Below are positions 1 through 9,499 of a stretch of DNA of 36,427 nt, one piece after another. The notes beneath the pieces were generated by a model, which did not search any database, had not been told where the DNA came from, and saw nothing but the letters and a program-made list of their open reading frames with translations. The position numbers and the translations under genes are program-made. Source of the stretch: Ascoidea tarda (nom. inval.) (Eukaryota; Ascomycota; Saccharomycetes; Ascoideales; Ascoideaceae); the NCBI GenBank assembly GCA_030560485.1, contig JAKTTS010000103.1:1-36427 (forward strand), in the 5' to 3' direction. How positions within the stretch are numbered: position 1 is the stretch's first letter; each line of letters starts with the position of its first letter.

Positions 1-54
<54 letters not shown>

Positions 55-58
55 TAAT
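1..58 (+). repeat. TAA/AAT trinucleotide microsatellite
   Basis: About 17 uninterrupted TAA units followed by AAC/AAT variants to about base 100. In the BUB2 frame it encodes poly-Asn. It also forms the left edge of the window, so it may mark an assembly break. Confidence 0.95.
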
Positions 59-691
59 AACAATATCAATATCAATAACAGCAATAACAATAATAATAAT
101 TATAATATCCGAATTTCACCTTATGTTCAAGGAATGAACATTTTAGTCGCCCCATTTTTATACATTTCTAAAAGTGAACCAGAAGCTTTTTCATTATTTC
201 ATTCCTTATTAACAAATTACTGTCCACTATATGTTACATCAACGATTGAAGGAGTTCATACAGGCTCAATGTTAGTTGACATAGTATTGAAAAAAATAGA
301 TCCCAAACTACACAGTTATTTAAATTTGAAACTATTGAAAACAGAAATTTATGCATTTCCATCGGTTTTAACACTATGTGCTTGTACTCCACCTTTAAAT
401 GAAGTTCTAATATTATGGGATTTTTTATTTTCTTATGGAATTCATATGAATATCTTATTCATTGTCGCTCAATTGATACTAATTCGAAATGATATATTAC
501 AAAGCAATTCTCCCATGAAATTATTAAGAAATTTCCCCAATTTGAAAAGTAAACAAATTATTAAATTATCAATTAGTTTTATAACAAAACTATCTGATGA
601 AATATATCAACTTTTAGTCAAACATCCTTATGATCCCTCCGTGAAATTTAGAGTACAATCTTTATTGAAAAAACAGGCTCTGAATAACTAA
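2..691 (+). CDS. BUB2: BUB2, GTPase-activating protein of the spindle position checkpoint (5' end outside window)
   Basis: This is the C-terminal part of a TBC-domain protein that matches Bub2, which with Bfa1 stimulates GTP hydrolysis by Tem1 at the spindle pole and so restrains mitotic exit until the spindle is positioned. The frame is open from base 2 with no start codon, so the gene runs in from the left. It reads through about 30 mostly Asn residues, then RISPYVQGMN at bases 110-139, which is the TBC glutamine-finger motif, then LWDFLFSYGIHMNILF and the C-terminal helices. The arginine finger would lie upstream, outside the window. An ATG at 134 sits inside the YVQGMN motif and cannot be the true start. 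The Asn tract lies within the catalytic domain, between the two finger motifs. Identification rests on remembered similarity along the whole 185-residue conserved part. Confidence 0.88.
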
Positions 692-820
692 TTGTTTTTT
701 TCTCAATCTACATAACATATCATCAGCATTTCAAAAGTCATTTCATTTGTTAGATTATAATAAAAATTATTGCATTCTGCTTCAGCATCACTTTTTTTGT
801 AGAGTTTATCTTTTCATCCT

Positions 821-854
821 TCAAATATCAAATATCAAATATCAAATATCAAAT
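821..854. repeat. Heptanucleotide tandem repeat (TCAAATA)n
   Basis: Four copies of TCAAATA and a partial fifth lie just downstream of BUB2. It is a simple repeat with no coding role that I can see. Confidence 0.9.
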
Positions 855-1540
855 CCAAATTTTATTTTTATTTTTTAATTTTGATGAATTGATTACGTTC
901 ACTTTACCTATTGTATTATTATATTCATCAAACACAAATAGATTTAAATTTTTAGAACAAATACTTGTTTTTTCAAAAGTTTATTACACGAAGCTTTGCT
1001 CTTGTCATATTCCAATTCTTTCAAACAACTATCAAAATTTTTACGAATCCAACATCCCAACTTTTTTCAATTTTTCAGTTGTGCATTTTTTTAATTTACA
1101 CAATCCGCTTATAGTGAACAAAATTTTTAATTTATTAGCATCTGTCAATGGAAAACCACAAAAACAATTATTGTGCGCCTCCTTTGTGAACTTATTGCCT
1201 CTAATTTTTTTTATTAAGGTATAATTCTAATGTTGAAATTCCTATTTTAGATTAGAAATAAATCTTTCTATTGCTTTTATTTGAAACCATTAGAACAATT
1301 TTAATTAGTACACAATTAGGAAAGACCCAATGAAAACAATAAGATTATGATAAGATAGCGATTTTTTACAATTCCTTTAAAGTTGCTGTCACATTTTGTC
1401 CTCAGAGTTTATAAAAAAAAGTTAGTGTTTAGTCGATAGGGTTTATTTGTCATTTTTATGTAGTTTTTGTTCTTTCTTTATTATTGACTTGAGTAGAGGC
1501 AATAAATTCTTTGAAAAGCAGAACAAAGTGAAACAGGACA

Positions 1541-1861
1541 AGGTGGAGTTGTAAATAACAACACCTTTTGACATTCTTTTGAAATTGCTTTTATATTTGA
1601 CACAAACACTGCCTCTAATTAATTGGGAATGTTTGAGCTTAAAAAAAACAAAAGAGTTTGTTTGCTGTTATTAAACTTGCAGATTTTTTTAAAAATCGAT
1701 TGAGCTTGTAACTTTCTCTAGCTGACCCTCAAATTTTGCTGGAAAGTTGCTGAGCTTGATTTGGCTCTTTATATTCAATAAGGAACAAAGTTTTGGGAAT
1801 TGCTGAACGCACAGTTTTTGCAAAAGGATGTCAAAAGGTGTTGTTATTTACAACTCCACCT
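1541..1861. mobile_element. MITE-like or foldback element with 34-41 bp terminal inverted repeats
   Basis: Bases 1541-1574 are a perfect reverse complement of 1828-1861 (34 of 34). Allowing one mismatch, the match extends inward to 1541-1581 against 1821-1861 (40 of 41). The outer ends read AGGTGGAGTTGTAAATAACA and its complement. Each arm contains a small internal palindrome (GTTGT/ACAAC around five bases). The 321-bp span has no coding capacity. The arrangement matches a non-autonomous DNA element with terminal inverted repeats. I see no clear target-site duplication in the flanks (GAACAGGACA-like on the left, CGAACTTTTT on the right), so a structural hairpin or two inverted copies of a shorter repeat remain possible. 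Confidence 0.5.
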
Positions 1862-2271
1862 CGAACTTTTTCAAAAAAACTCAAAAACAATGAAAAAAAA
1901 CAGTTTCCGCTCATATGCATACAGACGCGCATTTGGAAATTGCAACGCATCTTTATTGTTGAGTTCAAACCTTAATGCACAAAAGTCTTGGATGTTTAAA
2001 CCCCTAGATTGGGGTCTGTTTTAAAGGAACCGTGCTCAGTGGTTAAATGAGGTTTGGTGATGGTGCCGAGAGGACAAAAAGGGGGCGGTCGCAGATTTTT
2101 TTCTTCCACTTTTCACAGTAAGATAACATTTATAGCCAGAGTTGGGATTTCTCACTGGAACCATTATCTTCATCAAGAGTTGGTTGATTTCTTTATCGCT
2201 TTACCCATTTTACCACACATACTCAGCGCAATAGACGCACATCAGATCATCATTATATATCAGATATCGCA

Positions 2272-3084
2272 ATGAATTTAACTTCCGTTTCTAGTGGCTC
2301 TGACTTCAGCGAATATTGGGTTGATAGCTTTCTAGAGACTAAAGGCAATGAGTATTTCTGTGATATTGACATAGAATATATTACCGATCGTTTCAACTTA
2401 ACTGGTCTTAATAATGAAGTCGACAGAATTTCTTATGTAATTGACATTATAACTGACAATTCTCCAAAGCGCAATCCAAGAGAATTTCAAAGAATTAGAG
2501 AACAGATGGAGGCTCAAGCAAGATACCTCTATGGTTTGATTCATGCCCGTTATATTATAACTTCTCGTGGTTTACAAAAAATGCTAGACAAATACCGAAA
2601 TGGCGATTTTGGTTATTGCCAAAGAGTCTATTGTGATTTGCAGCCCTTGTTGCCAATTGGTTTAAATGACCAACCGAAATTGCAACCTGTCAAATTATAC
2701 TGCCCAACATGTGAAGATATATACAATCCCAAATCCTCGAGACATGGTCAAATAGATGGTGCTTTTTTTGGAACGAGTTTTCCAGGAATGTTTTTTCAAA
2801 CTTTTCCCAACTTGGTTCCTCCCCATCCAACAAAGAGATACATTCCAAGAGTGTTTGGTTTCCAATTACATGAGCAGGCTAAGCTCGCCAGATGGCAGAT
2901 ACTACAAAGAAAAAAACTAGAAAAGAAATTGTTGCAAAACCACATCGATATCACTTCTGGCCCAGGCAGTTATATATACGACGAAGAAGATGAGCAAGAA
3001 GCAGCTGGAAATGAAGGCTATAATAAAGGCTCTGTAAAGGGATTGCCTCCACCTATGGAAGGCCCACAAAATACTCGTGCTTAA
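2272..3084 (+). CDS. CKB2: CKB2, casein kinase 2 regulatory (beta) subunit
   Basis: The 270-residue protein is a CK2 beta subunit, which dimerises and holds two catalytic alpha subunits in the CK2 tetramer of nucleus and cytoplasm. The N-terminal helical domain includes EYFCDIDIEYITDRFNL (about residues 27-43), and the zinc-binding dimer domain has Cys116, Cys121, Cys144 and Cys147. KSSRHGQIDGAFFGTSFPGM and the PTKRYIPRVFGFQLH segment follow. Residues such as SYVIDII, ARYIITSRGLQKM and LARWQ follow S. cerevisiae Ckb2 rather than Ckb1, and the long acidic insert of Ckb1 is absent. The C-terminal tail is acidic (DEEDEQE) and ends in a Pro-rich stretch. The first ATG gives the expected start, with the Ser-rich acidic leader of the family. 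Length is close to Ckb2 (258 residues). Confidence 0.93.
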   Translation: MNLTSVSSGSDFSEYWVDSFLETKGNEYFCDIDIEYITDRFNLTGLNNEVDRISYVIDIITDNSPKRNPREFQRIREQMEAQARYLYGLIHARYIITSRGLQKMLDKYRNGDFGYCQRVYCDLQPLLPIGLNDQPKLQPVKLYCPTCEDIYNPKSSRHGQIDGAFFGTSFPGMFFQTFPNLVPPHPTKRYIPRVFGFQLHEQAKLARWQILQRKKLEKKLLQNHIDITSGPGSYIYDEEDEQEAAGNEGYNKGSVKGLPPPMEGPQNTRA

Positions 3085-3615
3085 CTGGTTTATAAGCAGG
3101 GCTGATTCAAACTTCAGGCAATCTTTGGGAAATTCCAAAAAAAAGTCAAAAAAGTTAAAATTTTATTTCATAGTCTTTTCTATATTTTGGTTTTCACTTG
3201 TTTTATTCTCTTTCTTTAATCTTTTCTTTCTTGTTTTTTTACCTATCCCAGTTATTTTCTTGCTTCATTCTACCTATTTATCTCTTTTTTTATATTTATT
3301 TTTATCCATAACCATACACTCATAGCTATCTCTTTCTTTTTTTTGTACATTCTAATTCCCCAACTTCCAAACTTCAAACTGATAATTAAGATTTTTTATT
3401 TGTGCCTACTTGAACCTGCGATAATTTTACTGCAGCCCACGATATTTGAAACAGCTTAAAATCCAGCACAATACGATACAAGAATCCCAAGAATCCACAA
3501 GAGTTTTCATCTCATTGATTTTGTGATTAAGATATATTTAGATTGCATTTATATATTTATACCATTTTGCTATTACAAAAAGGAAAAAGAAAAGAAAAAA
3601 ATATATATATATATA
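3085..3615. other. Intergenic region CKB2-chitinase
   Basis: T-rich sequence after the CKB2 stop up to about 3350 is probably 3' UTR and terminator. From about 3530 there are TATATTTA and TTTATATATTTATA stretches, then an (AT) run at about 3600-3613 immediately before the chitinase ATG, which are candidate promoter and leader elements. No further gene is seen. Confidence 0.6.
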
Positions 3616-5169
3616 ATGTTGTTTTTCAGCTCTAAAAAAAAATCCCTCTTTCAGCAACTATCCACTGTTTCTTTCTTGGTTGGGTGTCTAATTGGCGTAT
3701 CCTTAGCTGCCATAATATATATCATAGTATTAGCTGCGTCTTCGTCTCCAATCAGCAATATGTCTTTGTTGGATTATTTAACTTCTAACTTTGGGATGGG
3801 CTTATATAGTGATCGTGAAAAGCATTATACTGTATCAGATATCGAGCTCGAAAAAGAGTTGAATAAGCCTGGAAGTTTCAAGAATCTGGCTCTTAACAAC
3901 ACTGGTTTTGAAGATTCCAAGAGAACTTGTGTTTATTACTCAAAGTAAGTGGGTTTTTTTTCCTCTTTTGATTAGGACTACTTGAAATCCTTCCTATCTG
4001 GATGTGTCCATACTAACATTTTTTATTTTATATTTGTTTTTTTGTTTAAAATTAGTTGGTCCATTTATAATGATAGACAACACTTTCCCAAGGATATTCC
4101 TCTTCAACTAGTTACAAATGTATTCTATTGTTTTATGAATATCAATCCCAAAACAGGCGAGGTTTCCCTAAGTGATGAGCACTCAGATGTTGAGATTGCT
4201 TTGGATTCGATCAATAATGATGGAAATAAAGTGAATGGTATTATTGGGCAGTTTCAAGAAATGAAGTCAAAGAAGCGAAGTTTCAAATTATCAATGTCTA
4301 TCGGTGGACAATCCAATCATGGGCAATTTACAAAGGCTATGAAATCCAACAAAAAGTTGGAGAAATTTATTGACTCCTCTATCGATCTTTTAGTTGAGCA
4401 TGGTTTTGATGGAATTGATCTTGATTGGGAATACCCCGAGACTGTGTTTGAAGGAAACCAGTATTTGAGATTAGTGAAGCGATTGAGAAAACGATTAGAC
4501 GATCTTGAAGACGAAAAAGGCCTCGAAAGAGGGAGTCTTTTAGTTACCATGGCATCTCCTGGTACTGAAGAATTTTCGTCTAAGTTATTTATTGAGGAGT
4601 TTGACAAGTACCTATCATTTTGGAACTTGATGACATATGATTTTGCTGGAGAATGGTCAGAGAAAGCAGGTTATCATTGTAATCTTTATCCTACAGAGGG
4701 AGGAGAATACTCTGGGGATCAAACAGTTCAGTACTATTTATCAAAAGGCGTGAGGCCAGAGAAGCTAACGTTGGGAATGGCGAATTATGGACGAGGATTT
4801 TTAAAAACTAAGGGACTTAATCAACCATTCCATGGTGTCGGAGCTGGGTCTACAGATGAAGAAGGTATTTGGAATTACAATTTCTTGCCTTTAGAAGGAA
4901 CAGAAGAAGAATATGACGAAGATGCAGTGTCTGCATATATATATGACAGCGATAAGAAGTTCTTTATTGGGTATGACAATCCAGAGAGTGTTCGAGCTAA
5001 GGCAGAATATGTGATAGCGAATAAACTTGGAGGAGGAATGTGGTGGGAGTCGTGTGGTGACACCTATGATGATAAAGAACGATCATTGCTTTATACATTT
5101 GTGGATGCAATTGGAGGAGAAGACAAGTTGGATTCTGTATCTGAGAATTGGGTTGATTTCAAGGAATAG
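3616..5169 (+). CDS. CTS2: GH18 chitinase with N-terminal membrane anchor (CTS2/CHT4 type), one intron
   Basis: The coding sequence is 3616-3944 joined to 4056-5169, giving 480 residues. Residues about 19-41 form one hydrophobic segment after KKK, a type II signal anchor that would place the catalytic domain in the lumen or outside. Splicing rebuilds the first strand of the barrel as CVYYSNWSIYNDRQHFPKDI, which the unspliced frames break. The GH18 signature DGIDLDWEYP spans residues 228-237, with Glu235 as the acid catalyst and Asp231/Asp233 in place. SIGGQS, MTYDFAGEW and GGGMWWESCGD further downstream fit the family. The enzyme would hydrolyse chitin. In S. cerevisiae, Cts2 acts in sporulation; here the role is inferred. 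I start at 3616, not at the ATG at 3523, because the upstream frame encodes only low-complexity Ile/Tyr/Lys and 3616 puts the anchor at the N terminus. Confidence 0.88.
3945..4055 (+). other. Spliceosomal intron in the chitinase gene
   Basis: 111 bp, with donor GTAAGT at 3945-3950, a perfect TACTAAC branch site at 4011-4017, a T-rich tract and acceptor TTAG ending at 4055. It is phase 2: AA plus T forms an Asn codon. Removing it restores the conserved SNWSIY motif, which is strong support. Confidence 0.93.
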
Positions 5170-5184
5170 AGCAATGAAGGAGTG

Positions 5185-6228
5185 TTAATTGATGTCGAAT
5201 ATTAGATCATTATCTAAGACGGAATTAATATATTTTAATAAAAAGGAGTACTTATAGGATAGAAATTTTTTGATTGACTTGTCTGGTAGATCGTTATTTG
5301 TAAGTGAGATTATTACTGAGAAAATGTAAATATCAGCTGGAGATATCTGGTTTCCAAATAAATAGTTTGAAATTTCGTTTTCGTTTTTGTTTTCGTTTTC
5401 ATTTTTGTTTAAAAAGGGAAAATTTGAAGATATTTTTAGAGAATCAGGATCTGATTTTATTTCAATTGATTTTGTTAAAGAGGATATTTTTTTCTTTGAA
5501 ATTATTAAGATCGTATTTGATTCCGGATTGTTTGTTTCAACACTGCTTTTTCCGTCCAATTGAGCTAGATATTTTTTATATCGATCAGAATTGTTTTTGA
5601 TAAAGGATAGCACATCGAAAAAATACAAGCAGTTGTTGTTGAAATTGAACTCCTGCAAAAAATCGTCGAGCAACTGGATGCATCGATAATTGACTGGAGG
5701 AATAGCCAAATATCTGAGGATGGCTAGGAGCTGGTCCGGTACTTTCTGAGACTTGTAGCTCAAGTCCAAGCAACCAAGGCAGTACTTTATCGAGTCGTTT
5801 CTCAATCGTGGGATGATGTGGTATTGCAAAGGGAAGGGAATGCATTTGGAGAGGAGCTTTGAGGTGTATCTGGTGTAGTTTGGAATGTGGACATAGTAGT
5901 AGTAGTGGGTGAGGTACCTGAAGTCGCTAGTGAGGATAGCAAGCTGGACCAACTCGTTGGCAGCGCTGGTGCCTGTGGTGCCTGTGGTGCCTGTGGTGCG
6001 CAAGTGCTCGACTATCCTGCTGTAGCCCTCGAGCTCAGCTCCAGTGAGAGAGTCGAGCAACACAGGAAAGGAGCAGCTGAGGACCATTCTGTAGGGCGCG
6101 CTGGAGGAGGGGCAAATCTGGAAGAAGTGCTTGGGCACGAAGGTTCTGAGAAAGAGAATTGCAGCAAGAGACTCGGCGCACGAGGGCGAGACAGTGCTGC
6201 CTGTGCTGCAGACGTAGAGGGAGAGCAT
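5185..6228 (-). CDS. SAM37: SAM37, subunit of the mitochondrial sorting and assembly machinery
   Basis: This 347-residue protein resembles Sam37/Mas37, a metaxin-like peripheral subunit of the SAM complex that inserts beta-barrel proteins into the mitochondrial outer membrane. Points of similarity are an N-terminal thioredoxin-like segment (AESLAAILFLRTF, then FPVLLDS), GYSRIVEHL against GYVNIVQFL in yeast, NYTRYTSKLLSKCIPFP against NYNEYTKKLFSKLLYFP, and a C-terminal SPADIYIFSVIISL segment like the second GST-type domain. Yeast Sam37 is 327 residues, so length fits. Oddities are a TTGTTGTTGT repeat near residue 80 and a NENENKNENE tract. The first half is GC-rich with many CTC/TTG codons and no CTG; the second half is AT-rich. 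It ends 15 bp from the convergent chitinase gene. BUB2 and SAM37 are also near neighbours on S. cerevisiae chromosome XIII. Confidence 0.75.
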   Translation of the reverse strand: MLSLYVCSTGSTVSPSCAESLAAILFLRTFVPKHFFQICPSSSAPYRMVLSCSFPVLLDSLTGAELEGYSRIVEHLRTTGTTGTTGTSAANELVQLAILTSDFRYLTHYYYYVHIPNYTRYTSKLLSKCIPFPLQYHIIPRLRNDSIKYCLGCLDLSYKSQKVPDQLLAILRYLAIPPVNYRCIQLLDDFLQEFNFNNNCLYFFDVLSFIKNNSDRYKKYLAQLDGKSSVETNNPESNTILIISKKKISSLTKSIEIKSDPDSLKISSNFPFLNKNENENKNENEISNYLFGNQISPADIYIFSVIISLTNNDLPDKSIKKFLSYKYSFLLKYINSVLDNDLIFDIN

Positions 6229-6458
6229 GCTGCTTCTGCTGCTTCTGCTGCTTCTGTTGCTTCTGCTTCCTTGCTGTTTCAGCCGCTGTTTCAGCTCGGC
6301 GCTAAACTGGGCGAGTCAACAGAAGACGTCATTCCAAACCCAGTTCTCGCTCAGTATATAATCATATAAGGTGCTTCTCTCGTCTTCTCGTCTTCTCGTC
6401 TCTCTCGTCTCTCGTCTTTCCTCTGCTGCCTCTCCTTCCTCTGCTGCTTCTTCTCTCA
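6229..6458. promoter_or_regulatory. Divergent promoter SAM37 / membrane-protein gene
   Basis: A 230-bp intergenic segment between two outward-facing genes. It has CTT/CTG-type pyrimidine-rich repeats at 6230-6290, a TATATAATCATATAAGG block at 6355-6371 about 90 bp before the plus-strand ATG, and a TCGTCTTC/TCTCTCGTC pyrimidine tract at 6372-6450, typical of a yeast transcription start region. Confidence 0.6.
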
Positions 6459-6929
6459 ATGCTCACTCCTCGCTCCAGGTCTGCCTCCCTTCTTGACGCT
6501 GAAAAGCCCAAGGACACTCCCTCCGATCCCATCGTCGACCAAAAGACCTCTGCTCAGTACGAGCTTCCTCCTCCTGTCACCCAGTCTAGTCCTGCTGACA
6601 AGTCTAAATTAAAAAAACTAATCTTCATCTATGCCTTCATTAGCATGTTTTTCTTGTTTGGCCTATTGTACTCAAGCATGCACTCCATCAAGAAAATCAG
6701 ATCCAACAGCGATGAGTTTGAAAGTGATTTGCTAGCCAGTTTTGCCAACACCAACGAGAAGAAAATCATTGATCACAAATTCAACAAGTACAAAGAACCC
6801 AAGATAAAGGCCAGCTTCAAAGACGAAAATGGCGAGTACATTGAGTCTCAAGAGATTGCTGTCGATGAAGATGGCGATGGTGTCGCTGAATCCTACTATC
6901 TAATAGAACAATACCTAGTTCTCGATTGA
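6459..6929 (+). CDS. Single-pass membrane protein, unrecognised
   Basis: I do not recognise this 156-residue protein. It has a Ser/Pro-rich hydrophilic N-terminal part (about residues 1-50), then KLKK and one hydrophobic segment at about residues 54-73 (IFIYAFISMFFLFGLLYSSM). A charged C-terminal domain follows, with many Lys/Glu and the motif DEDGDGVAES at residues 136-145. That motif resembles the first half of an EF-hand or other DxDGDG calcium loop, but the usual acidic residue at loop position 12 is replaced by Tyr. Positive charge before the segment would suggest a cytosolic N terminus. A TATA block and pyrimidine-rich leader upstream support it as a real gene, as does non-AT-biased codon use at its 5' end. 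It contains no CTG codon. Confidence 0.7.
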   Translation: MLTPRSRSASLLDAEKPKDTPSDPIVDQKTSAQYELPPPVTQSSPADKSKLKKLIFIYAFISMFFLFGLLYSSMHSIKKIRSNSDEFESDLLASFANTNEKKIIDHKFNKYKEPKIKASFKDENGEYIESQEIAVDEDGDGVAESYYLIEQYLVLD

Positions 6930-7579
6930 TCTACTTTCACACTGCTTTCAAATTCTCAATATTATTTTAAATCTAATGAAATTCTTTCTTTTTTATTTTT
7001 TTGGCTATGCTAATCTATTGAACCAGTTTATTTAATGGAATTGTTTTCTTTTTTTTGGATCTTTCTTTTTGTTTTAAATTTAAAAATGTCTACGCTCACT
7101 TTTCTTTTCATTTTCTTTTTGTTGATGGTTAATGCTTACTCCAATCTTTATTTCTTTTTTTTTTTGTTTGTTTCTTTTTTTATCTGTTTTCGTAAAAATT
7201 GTTTTTTTTAACATATTCTATCTCTGTCCTTTTTTGTTTCTTTTTTGTTTTACACTGGAATTGGTGGTTTATATTATTATATATCATTATATAGTATTAT
7301 TAATACATTTAATTAAAATTTATATATATATATAAACATCTGAAAAAAATAAAACTATATCAAAAAAAAATTTATAATTATTTATCCATTTAACAAAAAC
7401 AAAAAAACAAGACAAAAGACAAAAAACAAAAAACAAAAAACAAAAACAAAAACAAAAACAAAAACAACACCCAATTTCAATTATTTTAAATTCAATTTAT
7501 TTTAAATAACACTAATAGTAAAAGAATAAATAAAAAAAAATTATATTCATTATTGTATTTACTGCTTTTATCTCACCAT
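6930..7579. other. Convergent intergenic region, low complexity
   Basis: T-rich on the left (to about 7260), then A-rich (from about 7340), including AAAAACAAAAACAA repeats at about 7425-7468. This polarity fits the 3' ends of two convergent genes. No gene is seen. Confidence 0.75.
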
Positions 7580-7921
7580 TTAATACGACAACTTGGACTT
7601 GTGAGCAGAACTTGGTGGATATGCTGACGACTCATTATCAGTAACATTCTCGCTAGGCAAATAGCTGTCGTAATCATATTCCGATAAATCTCCTACATAT
7701 TGACTCTCAGAATTTTCATACTCATCCTCCTCACTATCACCTTCGTCTGATAGTTCTTCATCATACTGTCTTTCACTTTCAATATTATAATCTTTAAATG
7801 ATTTGCATTTATCAAGGTTTCTATTATAATTATTATTACTGTTATTCCCATTGCTATTATTATCATTGTTATTGTTATTATTATTATTGTTATTATTGTT
7901 ATTATTGTTATTATTATTATT

Positions 7922-7954
<33 letters not shown>

Positions 7955-9499
7955 ATTGTTATCATTTTCGTCCTGTTTTTGCTGCTTCAATTCTTCCTCT
8001 TCTTCCTCTTCTCGGTCGTCTCTTTCCTCCAATTCAATTTTTAGCTCATAACATATATCAAAACATTCAGCTAATAACGAATTCAACGTACCTTGACCTT
8101 CTGGAATCTGTCCATCTATAATAAACTTACCATCGGCCCTTAAATTGTCAAGACTAGCCAACTTCATTTGATAGGGATACAAATCTCTTGTCGACGTGAT
8201 TCCTCCCATTCTTTTAACATCCAACAAACATCTTCGAACCGTTTTCAATTGATTGTGTATTGGTTGCAATGCTTCTGACACTGGCTCAGAACTCTCTAGT
8301 AATCGGTAGATTATTGCATAGCATCTTCGCAAGAGATATAACAAAATGGATTGCCCTAATTTATATGGTTCATTGGTAGACGAGTTAATAAATTTCCCAT
8401 CAACTCTTGACTCGTCTATGGTTTGCAATGATTTTTGATAATTGTATAGATCTGTCTCTCGCAAGGTCCATCTTCTTGTCATTAATAAGTTTTCCAAAAC
8501 CGTTTTGATTTCAAACAATTTATGGTAAAGAGGCAAAGAATCGTTATCGATTTTCTCTTTAAATTGAGCAGTCAAATCGTTTAATAAATTGTGACAGTCA
8601 TCAAACAATCCATTGATCAATTGTAATCCCTTTAAATTTTGAATCTTTTTGTTTGAAGTTAATGTCAATAGATCACCATTGGAATCTCTATGGTTTTCAA
8701 TTGTAGCTAGTTTCAATTGCAATGGTTTTAAATCAAGTTGGTATGAATTCGACGTGATTTTGTAATCAGAGGAATCAATAGCAATTGATAACAATGATTT
8801 TCTAATCTTAAGCAAATGGTTCAAATAAATTTGCAATTCAGGCGAAACTTCTTTAATCTTGGATAACAAATTTTTAAATTCGTTTTGACATAGTTTTAAT
8901 TTTGAGGTTAATAGTAAATTTTCCTCTTTCTTTTTGTTTTTTAGAGATAGTTTGACGTTGGTATATTCAGTGTCATTTCCATCATACTCGTCATAACTGT
9001 AATCGTCACTATCATCTGAATCGTTATTAATATTATTGTCATTGAGAGAATTGTTGTCTGAATCAACATCGTCAGTAGAACTGCCCTTAACTATTTTGGA
9101 AATCGAGTCTAATCTATCTTTAATCGGATTTAAATCGTGAATAGTGTAAACGCCACTTTCTAATAAATGGTCCAATAGTCTTTGGACAGTAGACAAGGAG
9201 GCATAAGTAGCAGGAGCAGTTTTTGTTAGACCAACAGTAATGAAGGATAAGGATAATAATTGAAAGATATCATCAAGAACTGAATCAACTTTATTTGGAA
9301 TTTGCAAATTTTTTTCAGTTTTTCTTAAATCATTTAATTTTTTATACTTGGTTAAAACATCCTCATATATATTGGAGATGTCTGAGGATTTTAAAAAAGT
9401 AGAACGATTATTTTTCAAAGTTGCTAGCTTATTTTTAATTGAAATTAGTTGGTCATAAATTGAAGCTTCAGAATCAGGGAGCAAGTCTTTGTAAGGCAT
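7580..9499 (-). CDS. CUB1: CUB1 (YPL260W family, DUF2408/UPF0662)
   Basis: The 639-residue protein begins MPYKDLLPDSEASIYDQL and matches the fungal UPF0662 family, whose S. cerevisiae member is YPL260W/CUB1 (551 residues), a cytoplasmic and nuclear protein linked genetically to DNA repair and proteasome function; its biochemical activity is unknown. Two related DUF2408 units are visible: one in the first half (ATYASLSTVQRLLDHLLESG with HDLNPIKDRLDSI) and one around residues 340-480 (RRCYAIIYRLLESSEPVSEAL, RDLYPYQMKLASLDNLRADGKF). The extra length comes from an Asp/Asn/Ser insertion at about residues 140-175 and a poly-Asn tract at about 515-550, encoded by bases 7840-7965. The C terminus is acidic with Tyr/Ser. 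I saw no in-frame CTG. Confidence 0.88.
7830..7965. repeat. Coding trinucleotide repeat (poly-Asn in CUB1)
   Basis: ATT/GTT units on the plus strand give AAT/AAC codons on the minus strand, so the run reads as poly-Asn within CUB1. The frames on the plus strand that look like poly-Leu here are shadows. Confidence 0.9.

Larger units (their letters stand above)
692..2271. other. Intergenic region BUB2-CKB2, 1.6 kb
   Basis: This gap has no gene I can support. It holds the BUB2 3' region, a 7-bp tandem repeat, a pair of long inverted repeats (listed separately) and the CKB2 promoter. Short open frames at 889-1224 and 1793-2024 are low-complexity, lack a good ATG or resemble nothing known. A G-rich patch at about 2050-2095 is unlike the rest of the gap. 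Confidence 0.7.

Noticed and set aside
889-1224. 111-codon plus-strand frame downstream of BUB2
   Set aside because: It begins at TTG, not ATG, is rich in Phe/Asn/Ile as expected from AT-rich DNA, and resembles no protein I know.
1380-2050. Solo LTR fossil in the BUB2-CKB2 gap
   Set aside because: The repeated segment is inverted, not direct, with no LTR-type ends or coding remnants that I can support; a terminal-inverted-repeat element fits better.
2054-2275. 73-codon frame overlapping the CKB2 start
   Set aside because: It overlaps the first codon of CKB2 in another frame and is leader sequence.
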